The position numbers and the translations under genes were made by a program. A DNA stretch of 33,778 nucleotides from a virus, in the IMG/VR virus record IMGVR_UViG_3300042339_001587, positions 1-33,778 of that record; one strand, written 5' to 3'. The notes beneath the pieces are model-generated. The model searched no databases, was not told where the DNA came from, and saw only the letters and a list, made by a program, of their open reading frames with translations. Below are positions 1-7,236 of the stretch, piece by piece. Position 1 is the stretch's first letter, and each line of letters starts with the position of its first letter.

Positions 1-1
1 C

Positions 2-622
2 GTTTACGAGGATAAGCAGAGACTTGCCGAAATGGTAGCCAATATTCGCAATTTGCGTGTTCCAAACTTTGAGATACTCATTGTTGGAGGTGGGGACTCA
101 TCGGGAATAGACGGACAGGACATTGTAAAAATTGACTTTAATGAGTCAGTCAAGCCAAAGTGGATTACAAGGAAAAAAAATATTCTTGTACAACATGCAA
201 GATACGAGAACATTGCATTAATGCATGACTATCACTTATTTGATGAAAAATGGTACGAAGAATTTAAATCATTTGGTACAGACTGGGATATCTGCTCATG
301 TCCTCAGTACTTAATTAATGGCGCTAGAAACCCAATGGACTGGTCGTTATGGGACAAACCAGGACACGGTCAAGCATGGTCACTTGACTACAACGACTGG
401 ACGCAAACTCAATACATGTATATATCTGGTGGTTTCTTTATTCTTAAGAAACATGTGATGCTTGAAGAACCCCTTGACGAATCACGTGGATGGAACGAAG
501 CAGAAGATGTTGAATGGTCAATGCGTGTTCGTGATAAGTATGTAATGAAGTGCAATGGAAAAAGCATTGTTCGTCACAATAAGTGGCACAGGCATGCAGG
601 ACCTAATCCAAATGAAAAATAA
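2..622 (+). CDS. Glycosyltransferase, GT-A-like, C-terminal part (partial at left edge)
   Basis: The frame is open to the left edge (the codons before the first ATG at 32 read through), so this is the 3' part of a longer gene. The end of the protein carries a GWNEAEDVEWSMRVR stretch. This resembles the acidic 'ED-x-EWS-x-R' motif near the end of family-2-like glycosyltransferases, where it helps form the acceptor and metal site. The visible part also has many Trp, Tyr and Asp residues, as in GT-A enzymes. The donor-binding N-terminus is outside the window, so neither sugar nor acceptor can be named. It overlaps the next gene by 11 bases and is the first visible gene of a four-gene sugar-modification operon. 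Likely role (inference): transfer of a sugar made by the neighbouring enzymes to a phage structure, DNA or host envelope. Confidence 0.7.
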   Translation, partial: VYEDKQRLAEMVANIRNLRVPNFEILIVGGGDSSGIDGQDIVKIDFNESVKPKWITRKKNILVQHARYENIALMHDYHLFDEKWYEEFKSFGTDWDICSCPQYLINGARNPMDWSLWDKPGHGQAWSLDYNDWTQTQYMYISGGFFILKKHVMLEEPLDESRGWNEAEDVEWSMRVRDKYVMKCNGKSIVRHNKWHRHAGPNPNEK

Positions 623-1985
623 CTTTCTCGTCATCTTTGACCTTGACGGTGTTTTGATTGAATCACGCGACGTTCATTACGATTCACTGAATATTGCCTT
701 AAGCAGGGTTGATGTTAAATACATAATTTCGCAAGAGGAACACCTATCCAAATATGACGGTCTTGGGACAACAACAAAGTTGAAGATGTTGACTGAAGAA
801 AAAGGTCTCCCAGAATCGAAACATCAGCAAATCTGGGAAGACAAGCAAAAAGCAACTCTAGAAATACTCTCAGATTTCCCCAAGAATTACGTAGCAATTG
901 ACATAATGCAGACCCTCAAAGAAAAGGGCTGGCGCATTGCTGTTGCCTCGAACGCCATACGAGATACGGTCATAACCGCCCTAGATGCAATTGGTGTCCT
1001 CAAATACGTCAGCTACATAATGAGCAACGAGGACGTAAGAAACCACAAACCACACCCAGAGATGTACTGGAAATGCATGGTCTCCCTTGATGCAGTTCCT
1101 GCTAATACTATAATTATTGAGGATTCCCATATCGGCAGGGAGGGTGCGCTTAGTTCTGGCGCAAACCTTCATGCAATAAAGAATGCTGCCGACCTTAACA
1201 AGGAACGTTTAATCCGTTTTGTTGATGAAATAGAAAATAGAGGCAAAAAGCCTGTTGCGTGGAGGAATGAAAAAATGAATGTTTTAATACCGATGGCAGG
1301 AGCCGGCTCCCGATTTGCGCAAGCTGGGTACACGTTCCCGAAGCCCTTGATTGATGTTAATGCCAAACCAATGATTCAGGTAGTTGTCGAGAACCTAAAC
1401 ATAGATGCGCACTTTATTTTCCTTGTACAAAAAGAGCACTACGAAAAATACAACTTGAAACAGGTTCTGGGACTCATCAAACCAGGGTGCGACATTGTCC
1501 TGGTTGATGGAATGACGGATGGCGCTGCTTGCACGACATTATTGGCATCTGGATTGATAGACAATGAAGAACCATTATTAATGGCGAACTCTGACCAGAT
1601 AGTCGACTGGAATAGCAACGAGTGTCTTTACGCATTTGGGGCTGAGGGTATCGACGGTGGAATACTTACATTTAAGGCAACTCACCCAAAGTGGTCTTAC
1701 GCAAAACTTGGTGACGATGGTCTTGTAGATGAGGTTGCAGAAAAGAACCCAATTTCAGATAATGCAACTGTTGGAATTTATTACTGGAAGCATGGCTCTG
1801 ATTATGTTAAATATGCAAATCAAATGATTAAAAAAGACATTAGAACCAATAATGAGTTTTATGTCTGCCCAGTATTTAATGAAGCCATTCAGGATGGCAA
1901 AAAGATTCGAATTAAAGAAGTCCCTAAAATGTGGGGAATTGGAACGCCGGAAGACCTGAATTACTACCTGGAGAACAACAAATGA
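612..1985 (+). CDS. Bifunctional HAD-family phosphatase / sugar-phosphate nucleotidyltransferase
   Basis: One 457-residue protein with two enzymes in tandem. Residues about 1-215 form a HAD-superfamily subfamily-I hydrolase: motif I is DLDGVL near residue 10, followed by a helical cap, a motif II-type VASNA, a lysine-bearing NHKPHPEMY and the acidic motif IIIEDS. It resembles beta-phosphoglucomutase and phosphoglycolate phosphatase. From residue 222 a nucleotidyltransferase domain begins with IPMAGAGSRF and FPKPLIDV, the NTP-binding and catalytic signature of glucose-1-phosphate thymidylyl- or related transferases; it also has MANSDQIVDW, the metal-binding acidic site. The two domains could dephosphorylate or isomerise a sugar phosphate and then activate it as an NDP-sugar; the actual sugar is unknown. 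I chose ATG 612 over an in-frame ATG at 555 because 612 overlaps the previous stop and places the HAD motif at the usual distance from the N-terminus. No stop or frameshift separates the domains. Confidence 0.85.
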   Translation: MKNNFLVIFDLDGVLIESRDVHYDSLNIALSRVDVKYIISQEEHLSKYDGLGTTTKLKMLTEEKGLPESKHQQIWEDKQKATLEILSDFPKNYVAIDIMQTLKEKGWRIAVASNAIRDTVITALDAIGVLKYVSYIMSNEDVRNHKPHPEMYWKCMVSLDAVPANTIIIEDSHIGREGALSSGANLHAIKNAADLNKERLIRFVDEIENRGKKPVAWRNEKMNVLIPMAGAGSRFAQAGYTFPKPLIDVNAKPMIQVVVENLNIDAHFIFLVQKEHYEKYNLKQVLGLIKPGCDIVLVDGMTDGAACTTLLASGLIDNEEPLLMANSDQIVDWNSNECLYAFGAEGIDGGILTFKATHPKWSYAKLGDDGLVDEVAEKNPISDNATVGIYYWKHGSDYVKYANQMIKKDIRTNNEFYVCPVFNEAIQDGKKIRIKEVPKMWGIGTPEDLNYYLENNK

Positions 1986-2584
1986 AATCGGTAATTGTTG
2001 AAGTTGGTGCCAACTACGGAAATGACACAGCAAATTTTGTTAACAATAAAAACAATGAAGTCTGGGCATTTGAACCAACCCCGGAGCTAATAGAGCACTT
2101 ACTAAATAGGTTCAAAGACAACAACAATTTCCACCTCATTGGCAAGGCTGTCGACATGGAGGAGACAACAAAAGTATTCAATATTGCTGGAGGCGGAGAT
2201 TGGGGATGTTCATCCCTTTATGAATTCGCTGATGACATTCACGAAAAGTGGGAAGGTAGACCAGATTTCCAGGTGACGCATACTGTCGAAGTACAAACCA
2301 TAAGACTTGATACTTTCATACTGGAAAATGGAATTGAGAAAATTGATTACCTATGGGTGGATGCGCAGGGAAATGATTTTAAGGTTCTCAAGAGTCTTGG
2401 GGACAAGATAGATATTGTTTTAAAAGGAAAATGTGAAGGTGCCTATACGGTTGACCTTTATAAAACCGATGAAAATAGGGTTGAAGATATTGTTTCTTGG
2501 CTTCAGTCAAACAAATTCTCGTGTAATGTCATTCCTGATAATGTCGGTAAAGAAGCAGACATTCACTTCTCGAGGGATTTATGA
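1982..2584 (+). CDS. FkbM-family SAM-dependent methyltransferase
   Basis: A 200-residue protein that starts with VIVEVGANYGNDT, the glycine-rich SAM-binding motif I of class-I methyltransferases, followed by VWAFEPTPE, the acidic end of strand 2 that in the FkbM family reads 'EP'. Later, IRLDTFI and IDYLWVDAQGND match the conserved C-terminal FkbM block (D-x-L/F ... K-x-D-x-E/Q-G). Family members usually O-methylate sugars, glycans or small hydroxyl groups, so its place among sugar enzymes makes methylation of a sugar the likely job. The start at 1982 shares an ATGA overlap with the preceding stop, the same arrangement as the next junction, so translation is probably coupled. An upstream in-frame ATG at 1931 lies inside the preceding gene and is less likely. 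Confidence 0.85.
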   Translation: MKSVIVEVGANYGNDTANFVNNKNNEVWAFEPTPELIEHLLNRFKDNNNFHLIGKAVDMEETTKVFNIAGGGDWGCSSLYEFADDIHEKWEGRPDFQVTHTVEVQTIRLDTFILENGIEKIDYLWVDAQGNDFKVLKSLGDKIDIVLKGKCEGAYTVDLYKTDENRVEDIVSWLQSNKFSCNVIPDNVGKEADIHFSRDL

Positions 2585-3855
2585 TTTACATATCACATAG
2601 AGGAAACCTGAACGGTCCAAAGCCAGAACTCGAAAATCACCCAACATATATAGAGGAAGCAATTGCACACGGATTTGATGTCGAGGTTGATTTGTGGGTT
2701 AATGAATCAGGTTCCTTTCTAGGTCATGATGGTCCACAATATCTAGTTCCGCATGAATGGCTAATTGACAGAACTGACCAAATATGGATTCATTGTAAAA
2801 ATTCAGAATCATTAGCTTTTGCTATGAGGCATAATTTGCATTGTTTTTTCCACAATACGGACGACTACACGATTACTAGCAGAGGCTACATTTGGGCATT
2901 TCCTGGAAAGAAGAGGAGTTCAGAGAAGTGCATCAAGGTGCTTCCAGAATTATCCTGGTGGGAGATGGACAATGATTGGAAGATTCAGTACTCAGGCGTT
3001 TGTTCAGATTTTGTTGCAGAGTTGAACAAACCCAAATACAAACTATCCGAATCACCCGTACTAAAACCAATTGATTATGATAAGCATTTTGTTATAGGAA
3101 CTCCACTAGTTGCCTGGAAGTGTGACGCAAAAGAACATATGGACTGGCTCGCCGACAGGGTTGAGATTTGCAGAAAGTTTCCAAATGTAAAATGGTTTGC
3201 GGCCTTTGAGCTAGACGGCAGAGGCATAGAGCCATTTACCGAAGTGATTGAAGCACTGAAGGAAATTAATGGCGACTACTGGACGTATTCAATAAATGAC
3301 ATGCAGAAAAAAGTCGAATCCGGCAATAGGTGGATTCGAATAGAAACTGGCAGAAATCTAATAAGAGAGTTCGCCCAAAGACACAGAATAACCAGTGGAC
3401 ACCACTGGGGTGAAGATTGCACTGAACTAAACTATGGAGTCGCGAATTATTCTGCAGTGTTATACATAGATTCAGACATGTCAATTGATTCTTCGACTAT
3501 AGAAAAAATGCTTGAAGTAAATAGACCGTTAGTGGGTATGAATGTCCCTGCATACTGCCTATCCGGAGCCGTTGTTAACGAGAATCCGAGAATCGAAGAA
3601 CACTGGACCACTGCGGGGGCACTTCTGGTTAATGCACCTGCCTTCTATGACCTCCCTTGGTCTCACAACGCATACCTAAACCTAAGCGACGACCCAACAT
3701 TCCAGTCAATGGCCGAAAGGCTTCTCCGTAGAGAGGGGACTGAGAATCTTGATTCCACTTACGGTATGACATGGGTAAGGAAAGATGGAGAAGCAAAGCA
3801 TCACGGAAGACTTGAGCCAGTAGAAAAAAGAAAAATAGCAGATAGGGATATTTAA
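2581..3855 (+). CDS. Phosphodiesterase-like (SHRGN) domain fused to glycosyltransferase-like domain
   Basis: A 424-residue protein. The first 150 residues open with YISHRGN, then GFDVEVDLW, LGHDGPQY, IWIHCKN and FFHNTDDYT. These His/Glu/Asp positions recall the TIM-barrel glycerophosphodiester phosphodiesterase superfamily (HRG...E-x-D...H-D-x). Members of this subgroup turn up in surface-polysaccharide loci, with no function known to me. From about residue 165 the second domain has AVLYIDSDMSID near residue 295, a DxD-like metal site of a GT-A glycosyltransferase, and a later WTTAGALLVNAPAFYDLPW stretch typical of the acceptor half of such folds. It begins in an ATGA overlap with the methyltransferase gene. 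It ends 17 bases before the end of the opposing small gene, with no hairpin visible between them. The diesterase assignment is weaker than the glycosyltransferase one. Confidence 0.65.
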   Translation: MIYISHRGNLNGPKPELENHPTYIEEAIAHGFDVEVDLWVNESGSFLGHDGPQYLVPHEWLIDRTDQIWIHCKNSESLAFAMRHNLHCFFHNTDDYTITSRGYIWAFPGKKRSSEKCIKVLPELSWWEMDNDWKIQYSGVCSDFVAELNKPKYKLSESPVLKPIDYDKHFVIGTPLVAWKCDAKEHMDWLADRVEICRKFPNVKWFAAFELDGRGIEPFTEVIEALKEINGDYWTYSINDMQKKVESGNRWIRIETGRNLIREFAQRHRITSGHHWGEDCTELNYGVANYSAVLYIDSDMSIDSSTIEKMLEVNRPLVGMNVPAYCLSGAVVNENPRIEEHWTTAGALLVNAPAFYDLPWSHNAYLNLSDDPTFQSMAERLLRREGTENLDSTYGMTWVRKDGEAKHHGRLEPVEKRKIADRDI

Positions 3856-3872
3856 TGTCAAAATGTTTACAT

Positions 3873-4148
3873 TTATTTTTTTAAATCTTTAGTTTCAATT
3901 TCCGAAGCTAATGTGCCGCCAAATATCTTTGAGATAGAAGGCAGGCCAATATCCGAGATACGTTTTGCAACAGGCTTTACTAGCTCCGAGAGACTGTCTG
4001 TTGAGTTTGGCGTAATCGTCACGCTGTACGGCTTGGGAAGATTATGCTGACTCATTGCCAGGCGCATATGCTCAACCTCTGACCTTAATACCTCTATCTT
4101 TTGATTCAAATCTGCGATTGAGTCTTGCGTGTCTCTACTGTTGTCCAT
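3873..4148 (-). CDS. Small coiled-coil protein, unknown function
   Basis: A 91-residue protein that I do not recognise. Residues about 8-35 form a heptad-like stretch (IADLNQKIEVLRSEVEHMRL) that should make a short coiled coil. The rest is rich in Ser, Pro and Lys with no enzyme motif, signal peptide or membrane segment. It is the last gene of the minus-strand block and lies 14 bases after the nuclease gene, so it is probably co-transcribed with it. Size and coiled coil would fit a small virion or scaffold accessory protein, but nothing shows this directly. Confidence 0.6.
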   Translation of the reverse strand: MDNSRDTQDSIADLNQKIEVLRSEVEHMRLAMSQHNLPKPYSVTITPNSTDSLSELVKPVAKRISDIGLPSISKIFGGTLASEIETKDLKK

Positions 4149-4162
4149 CAGGAAATACTACC

Positions 4163-4564
4163 TTACTTGGACTTGAATTCGGTCCATGTTTTATCGCCTA
4201 CGCCAAAGTACTCACGAGCATAGCCGGACTGGATTATGTCTTTGTTTAGACAAGCAGTAGATGGGTCTTCTATTTTGTCTGAGCTGTATATTCTTGCAAG
4301 AATACGACCATACTTGTCATTCTTGTCTGGGATTGTGTTAACAAAAACCCACTTATGGTTTGTCAGCCAGTCTTGTGTGAATGATTTGGCCTTCAGGCCC
4401 ATTTCTTTTTCTGCTAGGTCTTTAGTTCTTGACTCTGGTGTATTAATTCCATAAAGTCGAACTCTCATTTTGTGGTGAATGTTAAAACCAAGGTCAACCA
4501 TAATCTCGATAGTGTCACCATCAATAACTTTTAAAACTGTAGCTCCATACCAAAATCTTTCCAT
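4163..4564 (-). CDS. Staphylococcal-nuclease-like (SNase/thermonuclease) protein
   Basis: A 133-residue single-domain SNase. It opens with VLKVIDGDTIEI (calcium-binding Asp in the DGDT turn, near residue 17), followed by VRLYGINTPES, where Arg36 and Glu44 match the catalytic Arg35 and Glu43 of the staphylococcal enzyme. DKYGRILARIY supplies the second catalytic Arg (Arg87). The Asp that follows the 'RLLLV' strand in the classical enzyme is Asn here, a common variant in the family. There is no signal peptide, so it should act in the infected cell (or be packaged), cutting DNA or RNA. The start ATG overlaps the preceding stop by one base (TAATG), giving coupled translation with the Cys4 gene. 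Host DNA breakdown or nucleotide recycling is the likely role. Confidence 0.9.
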   Translation of the reverse strand: MERFWYGATVLKVIDGDTIEIMVDLGFNIHHKMRVRLYGINTPESRTKDLAEKEMGLKAKSFTQDWLTNHKWVFVNTIPDKNDKYGRILARIYSSDKIEDPSTACLNKDIIQSGYAREYFGVGDKTWTEFKSK

Positions 4565-4947
4565 TATTTTTTAACCTTCTTTATCATTCCATCCACGATG
4601 CCACTTACGACTCCGTCTGGTATTACGGCAAACCTGCATCTACCATTCGGTTCAACGCTTTGCTTAATAATCTTGCAAGAGCCATTGCCCTCGTAGAGAG
4701 CACAGTTGGAGCATTTGACTCCTATTTTTGCAACTTCGTTTTCTCGTGCATCGATATATCCGGCCCATATACCAGTTTCGTCTTCATTAAACTTCCCATA
4801 CTTCTGGGCAATTTTCAGTAATGAATCAGCCAACTCTGCTTCTTCTGCGGCAAGTTTTGGTTTTTGCTCCATTTTTTCAACCTCTACAAGAATAGAGTTA
4901 TCTCCACTTACTAGGTTTTGTATAAGTTGTAGAATTGGATTTTGCAT
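4564..4947 (-). CDS. Four-cysteine (possible metal-binding) phage protein
   Basis: A 127-residue protein with a helical, acidic N-terminal half and a compact C-terminal Cys cluster spaced C-x2-C-x8-C-x12-C (CSNC ... SC ... GRC). Such spacing would suit a zinc ribbon or a small iron-sulfur site. The segment GIWAGYIDARENEVAKIGVKC just before it looks like a structured linker. I recognise the general type from phage structural regions, but cannot attach a family name safely. It lies between the dioxygenase gene (17 bases upstream) and the nuclease gene (1-base overlap). A metal-dependent structural or DNA-associated role is an inference. Confidence 0.65.
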   Translation of the reverse strand: MQNPILQLIQNLVSGDNSILVEVEKMEQKPKLAAEEAELADSLLKIAQKYGKFNEDETGIWAGYIDARENEVAKIGVKCSNCALYEGNGSCKIIKQSVEPNGRCRFAVIPDGVVSGIVDGMIKKVKK

Positions 4948-4964
4948 GCAGTAATTATCTCATA

Positions 4965-5498
4965 CTAGATAGCGTCTATGATTAGGTGTATTCGGTCGGT
5001 GTTTCCAAGGTTTTTGACACTGTGGTATCTGTTGACATTATCTATCACCCAAATTTCTCCTGCGTCAAGATTCATTGACTCGTCCCCAACTTTAAAAATG
5101 CATTCTGTGTTTGTTATTACGGGGACATGTATTCTGTGGGTTTTTGCTGTCAATGGACCCCTATCCCTGTGTCTGGGGATAACCGTGCCGGCCCTAAGCC
5201 TGGTCAGCATTGCTTGCTGTACTGTGACATCACCAATATGTTGTTTTGCATAGAGCAAAACATCGTCTATGTACACACTAAACCGTTCGTGGTTTTCGTG
5301 CAAAACACTTGAGTTGAGCCTATGCTTCAAATCGTAGACCAAAGGTATTGTGTCGGTATTTTCTGCAGCTGCACCACCAGCTGTTTTGCGTTTTTTATAA
5401 GCCAACCAGTCCTCTTGCGTTATAGGCAGAACGCTTTTGAGTAAGTTTTCAAAAAGGGGCATTTTGCCTATGTATGAAAATGCTTCATTTTCTTTCAT
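4965..5498 (-). CDS. Aspartyl/asparaginyl beta-hydroxylase-like 2-oxoglutarate/Fe(II) dioxygenase
   Basis: A 177-residue double-stranded beta-helix enzyme. PRHRDRGP holds the H-x-D iron ligands (His110, Asp112 from the chosen start), NRYHSVKN holds the distal iron-ligand His159, and the Arg in DRIHLIIDAI fits the 2-oxoglutarate carboxylate. THRIHVPVITN is the conserved strand of the Asp/Asn hydroxylase family. The enzyme would hydroxylate Asp, Asn or a related residue in a protein, using 2-oxoglutarate and O2; the substrate is unknown. I chose ATG 5498 because a GAGAAG ribosome-binding sequence sits seven bases upstream. An ATG at 5513 and a TTG at 5522 lie further up, and the TTG runs into the terminator. 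It is separated from the capsid gene by that terminator, so it needs read-through or its own promoter. Confidence 0.85.
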   Translation of the reverse strand: MKENEAFSYIGKMPLFENLLKSVLPITQEDWLAYKKRKTAGGAAAENTDTIPLVYDLKHRLNSSVLHENHERFSVYIDDVLLYAKQHIGDVTVQQAMLTRLRAGTVIPRHRDRGPLTAKTHRIHVPVITNTECIFKVGDESMNLDAGEIWVIDNVNRYHSVKNLGNTDRIHLIIDAI

Positions 5499-5520
5499 GC
5501 TTAATCTTCTCATATATAGC

Positions 5521-5557
5521 AAAAAACCCGCTCACTCCCGAAGGAATGAGCGGGTTT
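5521..5557 (-). terminator. Rho-independent terminator with UUCG tetraloop after the capsid gene
   Basis: On the minus strand the stem AACCCGCTCA pairs with TGAGCGGGTT, extended by UUCC/GGAG pairs (one G-U) around a C(UUCG)G loop, and followed by a run of six T. The UUCG loop and the T tract read correctly only on the minus strand, so it ends the capsid transcript 15 bases after the stop codon. Confidence 0.92.
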
Positions 5558-5571
5558 CCGCTTAATAGCTA

Positions 5572-6891
5572 TTAGGCTTCTGGAGCGGCGTCGAAGGTTA
5601 CCTTCACGAACGACTCTGGACGCTTGACAGCAAGTGCCAAACGTTGTTCAGCCAAGATGACAACTGCGTTTCTTACGAAGAAGTCCGAATGCTGCTCGCT
5701 GATGCGAATCGATGCCTGCTCACGGTCATACAACTGTGCGCCGGTGCCGAATGCTCCAACAAGTGCTGTGCCTTCTGCAATTGCAGGGCTCTCAACAACT
5801 GGGAGTCTCCACACGCGTGGCTCGCCACCCATTGCCACTGACACAGCGACCAAATATTGGCCGTTGCTGTCCTTGGTCAATTCAATCTTTTCCCAGTCAA
5901 GTGGGTTAAGAACAACGCCGGTTGGCTCGTAGTATGCCAAGAAGGACAAGGTTGCAGCGCGACGAATCGCATCTGCCATCGTGTCTACAACTGGCAGATT
6001 TTCGCCGTCTGACCAGTCGTAGGTTTGGATGCCCGATGTCTCAAGAACGCCGGTCAGGTTTTCGCCTGTGCCGTCGCCGTTCAGAATCTGGTCATCTTCC
6101 TGCAAACGAAGGCCGTACATCAGCTCGTTGTCGATGATTGAGCGCAGTTGTGGCTCATCGGCGAGAACGTTTCTGTGTGCTGCTTCCCAGTGAGCAAGCG
6201 TGCGTACTGGAGCCTGTTGGCCAACAAATACGAAGCTTGATTGTGGCTTTGCACCAAAGTTTGCACCTGAACGCTCTGCAACAGATGACGCACTGTTTGT
6301 ACCGCCACCAGTTGACGTGAAGCCAAGGTGCTGGAAGTATTCAATGACAGCTGCTGAAGTTGTGCGGGCTGGGAACAAGTCACGAACACGCTTGGTACGC
6401 ATTGGAGGCGTAACAATTGGGTCTCTTTGAATTGTTCCGAACGAGCCAGGAGTGCCTGATGGCAATGCTGAGTAAACGTCCTTAACGTTGTAGCCGGTGA
6501 GCGAAGTGTTCATCTGGAAAGCTGATGGCATGTTTGCGCCATTCTTTCCACCTTGAAGCGACTTGAACTCAGCCGAGTTAACGAATGCGTCTCCAATGCT
6601 CATATGACGCTCTGTCTGTGCGCTGAATGCGCCAGCTGCTGCTGCTGCTGCTACAGAGTCCGATGATTGTTGCGAGCCCCATTCCTGGACACCCTTCATT
6701 GACTCAAGGCCCTCGATGAGGCTCTTGATTTCGCGGATGTCGCCCATGTTCTTATCAAAGGCTGACTTCTGCTCTGCGGACACAACAACTGTACCGTTGT
6801 CAACTCTGAACGAGTCGGCAATTGTCTTGTTGTCGGCCATTTTTTCTCTTAGAGCTCCTTGAAGCTCTCTTACGCGTGAATCGTCTGACAT
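5572..6891 (-). CDS. HK97-fold major capsid protein
   Basis: A 439-residue protein with the layout of HK97-type capsid proteins. Residues about 1-75 are a charged helical region (scaffold or delta-like domain). An Ala-rich linker (six-plus Ala near residue 80) follows, then the N-arm, an E-loop-like PMRTKRVRDLFPA stretch, and a P/A-domain core. In that core are YEPTGVVLNPLDWEKIE, GAFGTGAQLYDRE and a C-terminal VRNAVVILAEQRLALAVKRPESFV, the usual end of this family. It assembles the icosahedral head. The helical region and linker suggest proteolytic trimming during maturation, as in relatives. The start has a GGGAG ribosome-binding sequence eight bases upstream. It is bounded by a strong terminator and a 129-base intergenic stretch, unlike the overlapping genes before it, which fits separate high-level expression. 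Confidence 0.93.
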   Translation of the reverse strand: MSDDSRVRELQGALREKMADNKTIADSFRVDNGTVVVSAEQKSAFDKNMGDIREIKSLIEGLESMKGVQEWGSQQSSDSVAAAAAAGAFSAQTERHMSIGDAFVNSAEFKSLQGGKNGANMPSAFQMNTSLTGYNVKDVYSALPSGTPGSFGTIQRDPIVTPPMRTKRVRDLFPARTTSAAVIEYFQHLGFTSTGGGTNSASSVAERSGANFGAKPQSSFVFVGQQAPVRTLAHWEAAHRNVLADEPQLRSIIDNELMYGLRLQEDDQILNGDGTGENLTGVLETSGIQTYDWSDGENLPVVDTMADAIRRAATLSFLAYYEPTGVVLNPLDWEKIELTKDSNGQYLVAVSVAMGGEPRVWRLPVVESPAIAEGTALVGAFGTGAQLYDREQASIRISEQHSDFFVRNAVVILAEQRLALAVKRPESFVKVTFDAAPEA

Positions 6892-6910
6892 TTTTTTTCT
6901 CCCTATTGAG

Positions 6911-6938
6911 ATTTTGGTTATGAAATTGTTTGTGTCAA
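6911..6938 (-). promoter_or_regulatory. Possible sigma70-type promoter before the capsid gene
   Basis: In the 129-base gap 6892-7020 the minus strand has a perfect TTGACA at 6933-6938 and, after 16 bases, CAAAAT (4 of 6 to TATAAT) at 6911-6916. It lies about 20 bases before the capsid start codon, leaving a short leader with the GGGAG site. The weak -10 makes this only a candidate. I see no other feature in the gap. Confidence 0.35.
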
Positions 6939-7020
6939 CACTGCTCAGGTAAGCACCCAGCGTCGTATGCCTTAGTTACAAATTTAACACGCCAAAAAGT
7001 TATGTAGGGAATGTATGTTA

Positions 7021-7227
7021 CTAAGAGGGTATGTCAATTATTGCGCCAATTTTTCTAGCTTCAGCAACGCTCAAATTGACTATTTTTAGCATTTCCTGAT
7101 TTTCCTTATTATCCAGAAGTCCGGCTTCCTCAAGGGAATATCCGTTCATGGCGGCCAAAAGCAAGGCCTCAATTGGGTTTATCCCTTCACGGGCCATTGG
7201 GTTGCCAAAACTGTTCATTTTTGCCAT
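7021..7227 (-). CDS. Small hypothetical protein between the giant gene and the capsid gene
   Basis: A 68-residue protein that I do not recognise. After a short N-terminus it is mostly helical (PIEALLLAAMNGYSLEEAGLL, then NQEMLKIVNLSVAEARKIGAII). It has no Cys cluster, membrane span or catalytic motif. It starts nine bases after the stop of the giant gene, and the AGGAAGGTAG at the end of that gene could be its ribosome-binding site, so it is likely translated from the same message. Location directly before the capsid gene would fit a small head-assembly protein, but this is only position-based. Confidence 0.6.
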   Translation of the reverse strand: MAKMNSFGNPMAREGINPIEALLLAAMNGYSLEEAGLLDNKENQEMLKIVNLSVAEARKIGAIIDIPS

Positions 7228-7236
7228 GATTAGATA

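Noticed and set aside
3856-3872. A bidirectional terminator between the converging gene blocks
   Set aside because: The gap is T-rich, but I find no stable inverted repeat in or around it.
5498-5522. TTG or ATG starts further upstream for the dioxygenase gene
   Set aside because: They overlap or touch the terminator hairpin and lack a ribosome-binding site, while ATG 5498 has GAGAAG at good spacing.
5572-6891. The GPVG motif as the general capsid maturation site of this phage
   Set aside because: The capsid protein has no copy of the motif near its expected trimming region, so a common site for the capsid and the giant protein is not supported.
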